Source: Lepus europaeus
Taxonomy: Eukaryota; Chordata; Mammalia; Lagomorpha; Leporidae
Reading direction: 5' to 3'
Assembly (NCBI RefSeq): GCF_033115175.1
Contig: NC_084836.1
Span: 68,123,297-68,187,296 of the forward strand
Length of the DNA: 64,000 bases
Positions 28,068-38,730 of this stretch are shown piece after piece. Under the pieces are notes generated by a model. That model saw only the letters and a list, made by a program, of their open reading frames with translations. It ran no database searches and had not been told where the DNA came from. The first letter of the stretch is position 1. Every line of letters begins with the position of its first letter. The translations under genes and the position numbers were made by a program.

Positions 28068-28390
28068 TTTTTTTTTTGGACAGGCAGAGTTAGTGAGAGA
28101 GAGAAACAGAGAGAAAGGTCTTCCCTCCGTTGGCCCACCCCCCAAATGGCCACTACAGCCGGCGCGCTGTGCCAACCCAAAGCCAGGAGCCGGGCGCTTC
28201 CCCTTGGTCTCCCATGCAGGTGCAGGGCCCAAGCACCTGGGCCATCCTCCACTGCCTTCCCAGGCCACAGCAGAGAGCTGGAGTGGAAGAGGAGCAACCG
28301 GCACAGAATCTAGCGCCCTAACCGGGACTAGAACCCAGGGTGCCGGCGCCGCAGGCAGAGAATTAGCCTAGTGAGCCGCGGTGTGGGCCA
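28068..28390 (-). mobile_element. Young C-SINE inserted into a SINE tail
   Basis: Reverse copy. Target-site duplication ATACATAAC at 28059-28067 and 28391-28399 is perfect. Confidence 0.94.
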
Positions 28391-28741
28391 ATACATAACC
28401 TTTAAGAATCATTGTCTGGGATGCCCACATCCCATCTCAGAGTTCCTGGGTTCGGGTCCCAGCTCTGCTCTGAAACAGACCACTCACAAACAGTGGGAAG
28501 AAGGACAATCAGTTAGCAAGTAGGAAAAAAAACATTCAACCTCACTCAAAGAAATACAACGCTGTGCCGTTGTCCCATGGTCAGAGGCTGACCTGTCTGA
28601 GGGTGATTTTCCATTCTGGCGGCCGCATGTCCCCAGAGCTCTGCCCCACCCCCACCCCTGCCTCTGTGCTGCTGGGGTCAGAGGTCACTACATCCTCTTT
28701 GGAGAGTAAGTTGGCAAACACTCTCAAAATTAAAAAGACAT

Positions 28742-29073
28742 TTGCCCTGGGGCTGGCTCTGTGGTGTAGTGGGTAAAGCCATCGCCTGCAGTGCCGGCAT
28801 CCCATTTGGGCACAAGTTCAAGTCTCAGCTGCTCCACTTCCGATCCAGCTCCCTGCTGTGGCCTGGGAAAGCAGTGGAAGATGGAACAAGCCTTGGGCCC
28901 CTGCACTCGCATGGGAGACCTGGAAGAAGCTCCTGGTTCCTGGCTTTGGATTGGTACAGCTCTGGCCATTGCAGCCATCTGGGGAGTGAACCATTGGATG
29001 GAAGACCCCTCTCTCTGCCTCCTCTGCCTCTCTGTAACTCTTTCAAATAAAATAAATAAATCTTTAAAAAGAG
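28742..29073 (+). mobile_element. C-SINE
   Basis: Head GGGGCTGGCTCTGTGGTG, tail AAATAAAATAAATAAATCTT. Confidence 0.93.
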
Positions 29074-29606
29074 AGAGATCTGATGAATGAGAGACACTAG
29101 AAGTGCTGCATGGAGCAGATCGGGGGGCTAGGGGCCCGTGGGAGCCAGTTGTGGGGTTGTGGGGAGGCACCTCCCGGTCCACGGAGGAGCAAGGCGCTGG
29201 GTGCTCACAGGGGCACAGGAGGCAGGGTCGGAGCAGATTCCAGAGGTGACAAGAGCGGCCATTTCTGCTGCCAATCCTGCCAAGTTCTCCATGCCCCGTC
29301 TTCCTGCAGGTGGGCTTTCTCAGGGCTGTGCTGGGAGGGCTGGGCTCTGCCTTCACTCAGACTGGTGGTGCGGCTTTGGAGTGACCTCTGCAGGACTCGG
29401 TTCGTGCATCTCCAAGATGGGAGTCGGCCGAGCACAATACGCGGAAACTGCTCTCAAACGCCATTGTTTCCTGACCTTTTCAAAGCCTCCTCTTATTTCA
29501 GAGAAGAGGAGAGATTTCACCCAGGAAGCAAGAACGTGGGTGCTAAAAAAGACATGGTCAAAAATCAAATAAACAAAAAGCTTAGTAAAAGGCTTAGAAG
29601 ATAATA

Positions 29607-29900
29607 TGAAGAAGAGTCGGCGCTGTGGCGTAGCGGGTTAAAGCCCCAGCCTGCACCGCTGGCATCCCATTATGGGCTCGGGTTCGAGTCCTGGCTGCTC
29701 CACTTCCGATCCAGCTGTGCACCCTGGGAGGGAGGGGTGACGGCTCGGGTACTTGGGTTCCAGTCACCCATGTGGGTGAGTTCTGGGCTCCAGGGTTCAG
29801 CCTGGCCCAGCCCTGGCCACCATGGACATTTAAGAAGTAAAGCAGCAGATGGAAGATCTCTGTCTGTCACTCTGTCTTTCAAATAAAATAAAGAAGCAAA
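29607..29900 (+). mobile_element. C-SINE
   Basis: Head GTCGGCGCTGTGGCGTAGCG, tail CTTTCAAATAAAATAAAG. Confidence 0.9.
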
Positions 29901-30655
29901 TTTGTAAAAGCTTGAAAGAACTCAAAAAAATTATATATGCTTGTTTAAAACAAGAAAACTAGAGAACTGGTTCTGGAGGGCTCTGAATAAGGAGAGATCC
30001 AGAAAGGGAACACAGAAGGAGAAGAAGTCACCGAAGAAAATGTTCCAGCCCTGTGGTCACAGATTACAAGAACTCGCTAACCCCAACGGGTCCCCTGAGA
30101 GTCGCTTCCCCTGAGAGTGAAGCGTCTACACCGTGCAGAGTGGAGAGGTCCGAGCTCATACAGGAAGTCCAGACCCAGCGTGGCTTCAGAGAAGGACTTC
30201 GGAAACAGGACACAGGGAGAACAAACTCCTTCAGGGATACATTGGAGTGAAACTCACGGATTGCTTCAGCCACGCCCAGGTTTTGGCTGGAGAGTCGGGG
30301 GCGGAGCGGAGGGGGCTGGGGGAAGCAGAGAAGGCAGATCTCAGGTGGGCAGACCCCACTAACCCTCGCTTGTGCAGTGACCGTGAAATGTGGGTCTGGG
30401 CATACTCTGAAAAGCGAGAGCAATCATTTGTACACCTGAGGTAGACAGGAAAACCTCCACCTGCCAGAGAAGTGGAGACATGAGTGGTTACCCACGGGGC
30501 CGGCAGGTGGGGCAGGAGATAGGGAAATAGAAGGAGAACTTGTGTATTTTTCCCCCCTCTGGGTTCCTCTGTACATTTTGAATTCCTTTTTAGCCGTGCA
30601 GCTGCATTGACTGATTGCCTTCATGTAGATAAACAGTGAAGTAGGAAATGCTGGA
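29901..30655. other. Unassigned unique sequence
   Basis: No repeat family or gene recognised. It contains a short direct repeat (CCCCTGAGAGTCGCTT, then CCCCTGAGAGTGAAG) at about 30090-30122. Confidence 0.4.
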
Positions 30656-30656
30656 C

Positions 30657-30970
30657 AGGTAGAGCGTGGCAAAGTGGGTTAACCCATCATTGGCTGTGCT
30701 GCCATCCCATATGGACGCCTGTCCCGGCTGCTCCATTTCTGATCCAGCTCTCTGTTACGGCCTGGGAATGCAGTGGAAGGTGGCCCAAGTCCTTGGACCC
30801 CTACACCCTTGTGGGAGACCCGGAAGAAGCTCCTGGCTCCTGGCTTTGGATCGACCTAGCTCTGGCCGTTGGGGTCATCTGGGGAGTGAACCAGTGGATG
30901 GAAGACCTCTCTCTCTCTCTCTCTCTCTCTGCAATTCTGCCTTATAAATAAATTAATTAATTTTAAAAAA
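30657..30970 (+). mobile_element. C-SINE, diverged head
   Basis: Body ATCCAGCTCTCTGTTACGGC, CT run and TATAAATAAATTAATTAATT tail. Confidence 0.88.
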
Positions 30971-31740
30971 GAAAGGAAGAAATACCAGCAAGTAAATGGT
31001 GTTGAAAGACAGGTGGTGCCTGCATCGCTGGCGATCTTCCCTCGCACGCTGTCTCTGTCTTCAGAAACAACTCATGCTGGCTGTGTCTGGGGAAAAGGGC
31101 GTGGCTGCGTTGTGTGGGGCGCCCTCGGAGCGTGACGATGCCTATCTGTGTGCTCACGAGTTCTCAGTGCTTGCAGAAGGCCAGGGTCCTGGCGCGCCTG
31201 GCCCGGAACTCACTCTCTCCACCTTTAGAAAACCCAGTGAGTGATGGGACCCGGAAGACCCCCGGTGGGAAGCCTGCTGTGGGTGAGGTTCAGGTGCCGG
31301 GATTTGAGTTGTGTCTCTGCCATTTTCGTGAGTCCATCTCTTGGTGCAAACCACGAAGCTCGCTAAGACTCATGCAATCACCCCAGAAACACTGCACTGC
31401 CTGTGGTCAGGTCCTTGAAATGATTGTTGAGTAAACGATGCATAGATGAACACGACTTTCCTGAGGTCACCCTTGGGCGGGCTCTGCCAGAGGCCACAGG
31501 TGCCCTGTTGCAATTCGGCACCCTGCCGTGCATCCCAGGAGACCCCAGCAGGAGCTCTCCCTGTGCGACTCCCTCCCTTCCCATGGCAGGCCTGGGTTCA
31601 GCTTCCTTTGCTGCAAGTTACACCTTGTTCTGTGTGCCGGTTTCCGACAGCATCCCGCAATCATCTCCCTAGCTGTTTGTTTTGTCCATCGTGACGTGGA
31701 CAGTTGAAAAGCAAAACCAGGCCATGGACATCACAGCATT

Positions 31741-32075
31741 GGGCCAGCATCATGGTACAGCAAGTTGAGCTATTGCTTTCAATGCACCAGTTCGAGTCCC
31801 GGCTGCTCCACTTCTGATCCAGCCTCCTGCTAATGTGCCTGGGAAAGCAGTGGGGGATAGCCCAAGTACCTGGGCTCCTGCCACCCATGCAGGGGACCAG
31901 GATGGAGTTCCAGGTTCCTGGCCTCAGCCTGGCCCAGCCCTGGGTCTTGCAGCCATTCTGGGGAGTGAACTAGCAGACAGAAGAGCGCTCTCTCTCTCGC
32001 TCTCTCTCTCTGCCTCTCCTTCTCACTCTGTGTAACTCTGATGTTCAAATAAATAAATAAATCTTTTAAAAAAAT
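31741..32075 (+). mobile_element. C-SINE
   Basis: Head GGGCCAGCATCATGGTAC, box B GTTCGAGTCCCGGC, tail AAATAAATAAATAAATCTTT. Confidence 0.92.
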
Positions 32076-32451
32076 ACATAACTGCTACAGGAAATAATGC
32101 ATTTTACCCAGAAAAAAAATGGAATGTGATTTTGGAAATGGGCACGGGGAGGGGCTATAGCGGAGCGTTCCTGGGAAGGGGAGGTCCCCGCACGCTCACC
32201 CCAGGTAGCAATGACACTGACCCGGATGCACACAGTGGGAATGGTGCGGCCAGCAGATGGCTGGAGCAGGTGCTCCATGTGTTTTGTATGTCCCCACGGG
32301 GCTCAGTTATCCTACTACTGTTTCCTGCCTTCACGAGTGTTTCTCACAGACACAACTGCATACGGGCAAATGGGAAATTCACATTAGGCTCCAACTATCC
32401 CGTGATACACCAATCCAATGAAACCAATTCCTGTCTTTGAAACACTCAGTG

Positions 32452-32686
32452 GGGGCCAGCGTTGTGGTGCAGCAGGTTGAGCCACCCCTTGCATCACTAG
32501 GTCCCATTTTGGAGCACCAGTTCAAGTCCTTGGCTGCTCTATTTCCTATCCGATTCCCTGTCACTGCACCTGAAAAACAGTGGATGGAAGCCCAAGTGCT
32601 TGGGCCCCTGCCACGCACATGGGAGACCTGGATGAAGCTCCTGGCTCCTGGCTCTTGGATCTGGTCCAGCCCCAGCCATTGCAGCC
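32452..32686 (+). mobile_element. 3'-truncated C-SINE at the ERV left edge
   Basis: Head GGGGCCAGCGTTGTGGTGC. It ends after CCATTGCAGCC without CT run or A tail and is fused directly to retroviral pol sequence. Confidence 0.85.
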
Positions 32687-33547
32687 TATCTACCCAAAAG
32701 ACCAGAGCCAGTGGCATCAGGGCCATTGCTACCACTGCTGTGCTGGCAAAAGAGGCAGACCAACTAGGACAAGACTTGGGCCTCACAGCGCCCCCATGTG
32801 GTGGAAGCACTGACATGGGATGCCAGCAGGCGCCGGATGTCAAAGACCCACCTTACCCAGTACCCACTCAGCTTCTCAATCAGCCTAGACTGAGGTTCTT
32901 CAAAACAACTCGCCTCAACCCAGCGACCCCTTGATGAGACGATGGTCCAAGAAGCCCCGTTACATGGCTGCGTTGATTTGTTGGACCCAAACCAAGCACC
33001 CCGGTCTGATCTCAGTGATGTGTACAATCTACCTTGTTCACCCATGGGAGTAGCACAGTACAGGAAGACAGGGTTAGGAGAGCGGGCGCTGCTGGCATCA
33101 CCGAGGACAAAGTCACTTGGGCTCAGGCCTCGCCCCAAGGGGCCTCCGCTCCAAAGGCGGAACTCACTGCTCTCACCCAAGCCGTGAGCCGGGAAACCGT
33201 AAAGAACTCGCTATCCACACTGAGCGCCGGTGTGCTTCCGCAACCCTCTACGTTCATGCTGCCAACGAACGCGAACGGGAGCTACTTACTGCTGAAGGGA
33301 AAACAGCTGAAAACAAAGAAGGGATATTGAGCCCCCTAGAAGCTGTATGGCTGCCAGAAAGATGGCAGTCACTCACCTTACAGGACACCAAACTCCAGAT
33401 TCCCCAGTGGTCACTGAGGGAAATCATCTGTCCGACAGGACAGCCAAGGAGACAGCTTCCCTTCCTTTAACACTTCTACTTCTGAAGGGCTCCCCTTCCC
33501 TCAGCTTACCAGAGACACCCACTTATTCGGCCAAAGAAGAATCTTCA
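32687..33547 (+). pseudogene. pol: ERV pol: RT end and RNase H, broken
   Basis: Fragments in different frames: an RT connection segment with AIATTAVLAKEA (about 32722-32757), a segment with LNPATP, then RNase H pieces including AELTALTQA (about 33155) and, near 33380, a GHQ segment followed by a SDRTAKE segment. The first catalytic motif reads THGSS, with His in place of the expected Asp, and a second acidic site is also changed. At least three frame shifts and several stops. Dead gene. Confidence 0.8.
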
Positions 33548-33843
33548 GGGCCGGCGCCATGGCTCATTTGGTTAATGCTCCACCTGCGGCGCCAGCATCC
33601 CGGTTGCTCCTCTTCCAGTCCAGCTTTCTGCTGTGGCCCAGGAAGGCAGTGGAGGATGGCCCAAGTGTTTGGGCTCCTGCACCCGCATGGGAGACCAGAA
33701 AGAAGCACCTGGCTCCTGGCTTCGGATCAGCGCAGCGCCGGCCATAGTGACCATTTGGGGAGTGAACTAACCAAAGGAAAACCTTTCTCTCTGTCCCCCT
33801 CTCTCTCACTATCTATAACTCCACCTGTCAAATTAAAAAAAGA
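33548..33843 (+). mobile_element. C-SINE inside ERV pol
   Basis: Head GGGCCGGCGCCATGGCTC of the young type, end CACCTGTCAAATTAAAAAAA. It is younger than the provirus. Confidence 0.92.
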
Positions 33844-33844
33844 G

Positions 33845-34105
33845 AGAATCTTCAGCTATAAACAGGTGAAAAAGGACTCTATGGGCTGCCGGATATTGCC
33901 AAGAGACAAATAGTATTGCCAATCAGTCTTGGTCACCGGCTGGCTAGACAATCACATTCAGCCACCCATCTGGGGGACACTCGGCTGTCCCTGCTTATCA
34001 AGTCATAGGTTTTTCTTTTCTCAGCTACGCCAACTGACTGAGTGAGCAAACAGCCCTCAGATGCCCCACCTGCACCCAGATAAACCCAAGTCAAAAACCA
34101 AGGGA
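33845..34105 (+). pseudogene. pol: ERV pol: integrase N-terminal zinc finger, broken
   Basis: His half with THLGDTR (about 33961-33981) and Cys half with CPTCTQINPS (about 34060-34090) lie in different frames, separated by stops. SINEs flank it on both sides. Confidence 0.7.
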
Positions 34106-34106
34106 A

Positions 34107-34450
34107 GGGGCTGGCGCTGTGGTGCAGTGGGTAAAGCTGCTGCCTGCAGTGCCGGAATCCCATATGGGTGAAAGTTCGAGTCCCAGCTGTTCCACTTCTG
34201 ATCCAGCTCTCTGCTATGGCCCAGGAAAGATGAAGTAGAAGATGGCCCAAGTCCTTGGGTTCCTGCACCTGTGTGGAAGACCCAGAAGAAGCTCCTGGCT
34301 TCTGGCTTTGGATCAGCGCAGCTCCAGCTGTTGTGGCCAATTGGGGAGTGAGCCAGTGGATGGAAGACCTCTCTCTCTCTCTCTCTCTCTCTCTGCCTCT
34401 CCTCTCTCTGTATAACTCTGACTTTCAAATAAATAAAATAAAATAAAATA
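34107..34450 (+). mobile_element. C-SINE inside ERV pol
   Basis: Head GGGGCTGGCGCTGTGGTGC; tail (AAAAT)n. Likely target duplication ACCAAGG on both sides (34098 region and 34450 region). Confidence 0.92.
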
Positions 34451-34805
34451 CCAAGGAGAACTCCAGGGACATAGTATCTAGGGCTGGGAGATAGATTTTA
34501 CTGAGATAAACATGCCTCAGGCAGGGCACAAATATTTGTACTGTTTCCGGATGGGTGGAGGCAAAAACATCTCGGTCAGAAACTGCCCAAATATCGGTAA
34601 GATTTTACTTCCCAAGATTATTCCGATGTCCGAATTATTCCAAGATTATTCTGAGGTACAGATTGCCCCCTCCATTGCTGCAAATGATGGTCCTGCCTTC
34701 ACTGCGTCCATAACTTAGTATTTCCTGGAAACCATATTGGGCCAACCGGCGCCAGAGCTCTGGACAGACAGAACCCATGAATACAACCATCAAAAGTACT
34801 CTGTC
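34451..34805 (+). pseudogene. pol: ERV pol: integrase catalytic core, broken
   Basis: Weak but ordered similarity to the core domain, including a KIIP segment and NDGPAF (about 34684-34701), where the family normally has an Asp-Asn-Gly-Pro motif. Stops follow at once. Confidence 0.65.
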
Positions 34806-35065
34806 AGGCCAGCACTGTGGCGTAGCAGGTAAAGCCGCCGCCTGCAGTGCCGGCATCCCATATGGCCATTGGTTCGAGTCCTGGCTGCTCCTCCTCTGAT
34901 CCAGCTCTCTACTTCGGCCTGGGAAAGCAGTAGAAGATGGCCCACGTCATTGGGCCCCTGCACCTGCATGAGAGACCTGGAAAAAGCTCCTGACTCCTAG
35001 CTTCGGCTGGTCATAGTTCCTGCCGTTGTGGCCAACTGGGGAGTGAACCACTGGATGGAAGACTT

Positions 35066-35106
<41 letters not shown>

Positions 35107-35162
35107 GCTTCTCATTTTGTGTAACTCTGACTTTCAAATAAATAAATCTCAAAAAAAAAAAA
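34806..35162 (+). mobile_element. C-SINE inside ERV pol
   Basis: Head CAGGCCAGCACTGTGGCG, long CT run at 35066-35107, AAATAAATCTC and poly-A. Confidence 0.92.
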
Positions 35163-35690
35163 GTGCTTTTTCTAAATGAGTTTGAGAGACCGGTGCAGGG
35201 TGGACTTGGCTACTTCCCCTCACTCTGCTGAGGGCCAGGTGTTCTCCCGATAGAGAGGAATTCACTCCTTTTGAAATTGCAGTGGGAGACCTACTCCATG
35301 GTTGCCCAAGCTCGGAGGTGCAGAAAAGGGGAGACCATGGATTACATTCTCTTGAAGTCTCCCCGATCTCCACACCAGGGCCAAGGGTCAGTCCGTCCTC
35401 AGGCGCATCCTGCGCTCTCGCACCTGCTCCCTGTCATCCATTTTCCAGCCAGGAGACTCGGTTTGAATCAAAAAGTTCCAGAAGGAAGGGCTGCCTGCAG
35501 CCTGGAGGGGACCTCATGCTGTCCTTCGACGACACCGACAGTGGGAAAGGGTGAACGGCATCCCCACTCGGATTTGCCCCTCCGGTCAAGCCTGCACCTG
35601 CAGAGTCTGGCATCAGGAGACTCAGAACGTACACCACCAACGTGGAGAGTCACAGAGGGCTCAAACCCCTCAAACCAAGACTGACTCGTA
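35163..35690 (+). pseudogene. pol: ERV pol: integrase C-terminus, broken
   Basis: An EEFTPFEI-like segment near 35260 and a proline-rich HPF segment with a following basic patch near 35438-35490, in shifting frames. The pol/env boundary is somewhere near 35650-35700 and cannot be fixed by eye. Confidence 0.55.
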
Positions 35691-36668
35691 CGTATGTCGC
35701 AATGCGTGCGGCTGTGATCATGCCCTCAGCCTCTGCCCGAGCAGCACAGCGACAAAGGGCTATGATGTGAGTTTACGTTGCTTTCCCACCAGAATGGGGC
35801 TGTCCTCCCGAAGATCAGCTGGACGTGCTATGGCCCCGGAACTCAGAGGAGCCCTGTCACTTTCTCTGTGGATTTGGTCCATCTCTTCCCGTACAGGAGG
35901 GCTAGGAACCAAATCACCAGCCCAGCCTCCTACTTGGCCCCACGGGGTGTTTAGCCTCTGCCCAGGAAACCCGGGCGAGGCCAGTTGTAATGATGCCAGT
36001 GAATTCCTTCGCCCATTCTGGGACTGGGTGACTATGGTTGGGCGGGAATGACACACAGACGATTCGTTTTTGAAGAGGGCAAACCAAGTATTTCTGTAAG
36101 TGAGGAGAGAGATGCAATCCGATCTTCATCCAAGTGACTCATCCTGATGATTCCATGAGGAGTACCGGCCTGACCTGGGGCATTCGGATTCATAGCTCCT
36201 GGCCTGCCAGAGATCCTGGGTCCACATTCCACATACGACGATGATCTATTTCCCCGTGTTCAACAAGAAAAACCTGCCGGTCCTCTGGCGAGGCTAGAAG
36301 ATCCATTTGCTGACACCTGCATGGTTCCCCCCGCACCAGGACCCATCCCAGACCCTGGGTTACTCTCTGAAACCCTTCCTCCCCCCTACAGCTCCTAGGC
36401 TGCCCCCCATTCCCTGGGATCTGCATCTCTCATCGACTACACCCAGCGCGCTCTAGCACAAGAGTGCTGGCTCTGTCTCTCAGCCAGAATGCCTTGTCAC
36501 ACAGGCATCGGAAGCCCTCACCAAATAGTAAGTTCCAGTACTCCATGTTCCGCCAGAGAACCCTCTCTACCCCTAGGATCTACCCAAAGGAATACTTCTT
36601 GCGTATTTTCATCTGATTATGACTTTCTTAACTCTCCTTACACTACTACTTGCATGGAATAATATATT

Positions 36669-37033
36669 CTTTTTTTTTTTTAAGATTTATCTAGTGTATT
36701 TGAAAGTCAGAGTTACACAGAGAGAGAAGGAGGAGAGAGAGAAAGAGGGAAAGAGAGAGAGATAGAGAGAGGTCTTCCATCCGCCAGTTCACTCCACAGA
36801 TGGCTGCAATGGCCAGAGCTGTGCCAATCTGAAGCCAGGAGCCAGGAGCTTCTTCTGGGTCTCCCACGCTGGTGCAGGGGCCCAAGGACTTGGGCCATCT
36901 TCTACTGCTTTCCAGGCCACAGCAGAGAGCTGGATCAGAAGTGGAGCAGCTGGGACTCAAACTGGTGCCCATATGGGATGCCTGCACTGTTGGTGGCGGC
37001 TTTACCCGCTATGCCACAGCGATCACCACCCCC
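36669..37033 (-). mobile_element. C-SINE inside ERV env
   Basis: Reverse copy, poly-T then AAGATTTATCTAGTGTATTT to ATGCCACAGCGATCACC. Confidence 0.9.
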
Positions 37034-37620
37034 ACCCCTAATAACTCATGATTTGCTTGCACAGTGGGTTTCACCCACTGTATTAAAATTCTTGCAGATG
37101 AAAAAGCTCTAGCCCCTTTCTTCTGTGTATGGGTGCGTGTGCTTGCTCAGGGGCATGCCTGTTCAGGTTGAGGGGGAACCTACTCCTTTCCAAGTCTCCT
37201 CATGGACTAAATCAAGCAACAAGAACAGCCCCTCTCTTTGTCCCAATCCTGGAAGGCTTGGAACTTACTGGAACAACTGCCCTCATGCGAGGAAAAATCA
37301 GTCTCACTCACTTAACCGTGGCCACTGACGCGGACTTTGGTCACCCTCCATACTCCATTGAACACCTTAACTACCAGACCAGTTCTCTTGCCGTGGTGCT
37401 GCAAAATAGGAGGCCCTAGGCGGCCTCTGTATCGCATTGGGAGGGGCTTGTTTCTATGCTAATCAGTCAGGAGTTATGACTGACTCCCTCCAAAAGGTAA
37501 AACAAAATTTAAATACTTGCTGCAAACAATGCCAAAATTCACAACTGTGGTAGAGTCATGTTTATTTGGAACCCATGACTGATTGCCCTGGTAAATGGCT
37601 TTGTGGGGCCCTTTGTCTTC

Positions 37621-37659
37621 CTCCTCCTCCTCCTCCTCCTCCTCCTCCTCCTCCTCCTC
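37621..37659 (+). repeat. (CTC)13 microsatellite in ERV env anchor
   Basis: Thirteen perfect CTC units, in the frame of the hydrophobic anchor (codons before it read ALVNGFVGPFVF), so each unit is a Leu codon. CAC and two CTC codons follow, then a stop. Confidence 0.9.
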
Positions 37660-37861
37660 CACCTCCTCTGACTGATGGTAGGCCCCTGAATTCTTCACTG
37701 GTTACTAAGTTTGGTTACTAAGTTTCATTGGATGCCATATAGCTTCTGTTAAACTTACCCATAGGCACACCTGTTACTCTGCTCTAAATAACCTTTCTGT
37801 TCAATGCCATCACGCGGCTGAAATCAAAGATTTGATTATTGTCAACACACCACAGGGAGAA

Positions 37862-38730
37862 TGAAGTGACACCCCGAGAGCAGGGACTCCATTTTAGAGA
37901 CAGACAAGACTCCATCTTGAAAAAGCACCCCCCCACACACACCGTGAGACAATGGTAGCACACCACACCCTGCTGGGCAGAACATCCCCCAGCAGAGTGG
38001 CTCAAGCTTAAAACAGATAGGTTGCTGGGGAGCAGGTGCCGTGGTGCAGTAGGTTAATCCTCTGCCTATGGCGCTGACATCCCATATGGGTACCAGTTCG
38101 ACTCTCGGCTGCTCCTCTTCCAATTCAGCATCTCTGCTGTGGCCCAGGAAAGCAGTAGAATATGGCCCAAGTCCTTGAGCCCCTGCACCTGTGTGGGAGA
38201 CCTGCAAGAAGCTCCTGGCTTCGGATTGGCCCAGCTCCGGCCATTGCGGCCAATTGGGGAGTGAACCAGCAGATGGAAGATCTCTCTCTTTCTCTCTCTG
38301 TCTCTCCCTCTCACTGTCTGTAACTCTACCTCTCAAATAAATAAATTTTTTAAATCTTAAAAAAAAAAAAAACAGGTAGGTTGCACCTAGGGTAATGTCT
38401 ACATTGTAATTTGCATAAGTCCCACATATGATTTAGGTTGGTACCTGGACCAATGTCAAGACTATAATTGATATAGTTTCATATATGCTTTAGGTCAGCT
38501 CGGCCCTAGCACCCATGTCTTCCTCGTCCCCTCCTTGTGGTTTTTGCCATTATAAACCCTGTTGCTTGGAGCATCGGGGTCGAGAGTTCTTTAGGGCACG
38601 AGCCTGCTCTCCACTGCCCGCAGTAAAATAGTTGCAAAGTTTCTCAGTGGGTGGTGCTCCTCGGTCTGCAGTCCCTCTAGCACAGCCCTTCCATGCGGGC
38701 TCGAGGTCCGCCTTTGATCTGACAGACTCC
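37862..38730 (+). mobile_element. 3' LTR of the ERV (ends approximate)
   Basis: Starts TGAAGTGACACC after a purine-rich tract CAGGGAGAA that could be the polypurine tract. It contains a TATAAA-like stretch in CCATTATAAACCCTG near 38550. The right end is uncertain, within about 38690-38760. A C-SINE splits it at 38030. No 5' partner LTR was found. Confidence 0.6.
38030..38372 (+). mobile_element. C-SINE inside the ERV LTR
   Basis: Head GGGGAGCAGGTGCCGTGG. Target duplication AACAG(A/G)TAGGTTGC lies on both sides (about 38014 and 38372). Confidence 0.93.

Larger units (their letters stand above)
35691..37680 (+). pseudogene. env: ERV env, broken by stops, shifts and a SINE
   Basis: SU part: Cys-poor remnant near 35950-36045 and CWLC at 36465-36476, the usual SU disulfide-exchange motif. 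A reverse C-SINE (36668-37033) splits the gene. TM part: LQNRR at 37399-37413 followed at once by a stop. A segment with ANQSG lies near 37460-37475, and a hydrophobic anchor at 37579-37668 holds a CTC microsatellite encoding 13 Leu. The stretch normally following LQNRR appears deleted. No intact frame for entry or fusion function. Confidence 0.8.
32687..38730 (+). mobile_element. Decayed class I (gammaretrovirus-like) endogenous retrovirus, 5' truncated
   Basis: Order of recognisable parts: end of reverse transcriptase, RNase H, integrase zinc-binding domain, integrase core, integrase C-terminus, env surface part, env transmembrane part, 3' LTR. Five C-SINEs (33548, 34106, 34806, 36668, 38030) lie inside it. 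There is no gag, protease, early RT or 5' LTR in the window. Many stops and frame changes break every gene, so it cannot encode a working protein. The class is inferred from the CWLC motif in SU, the LQNRR segment in TM, and the HHCC integrase finger. The 5' edge coincides with a truncated SINE, suggesting a deletion or recombination there. Confidence 0.85.
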
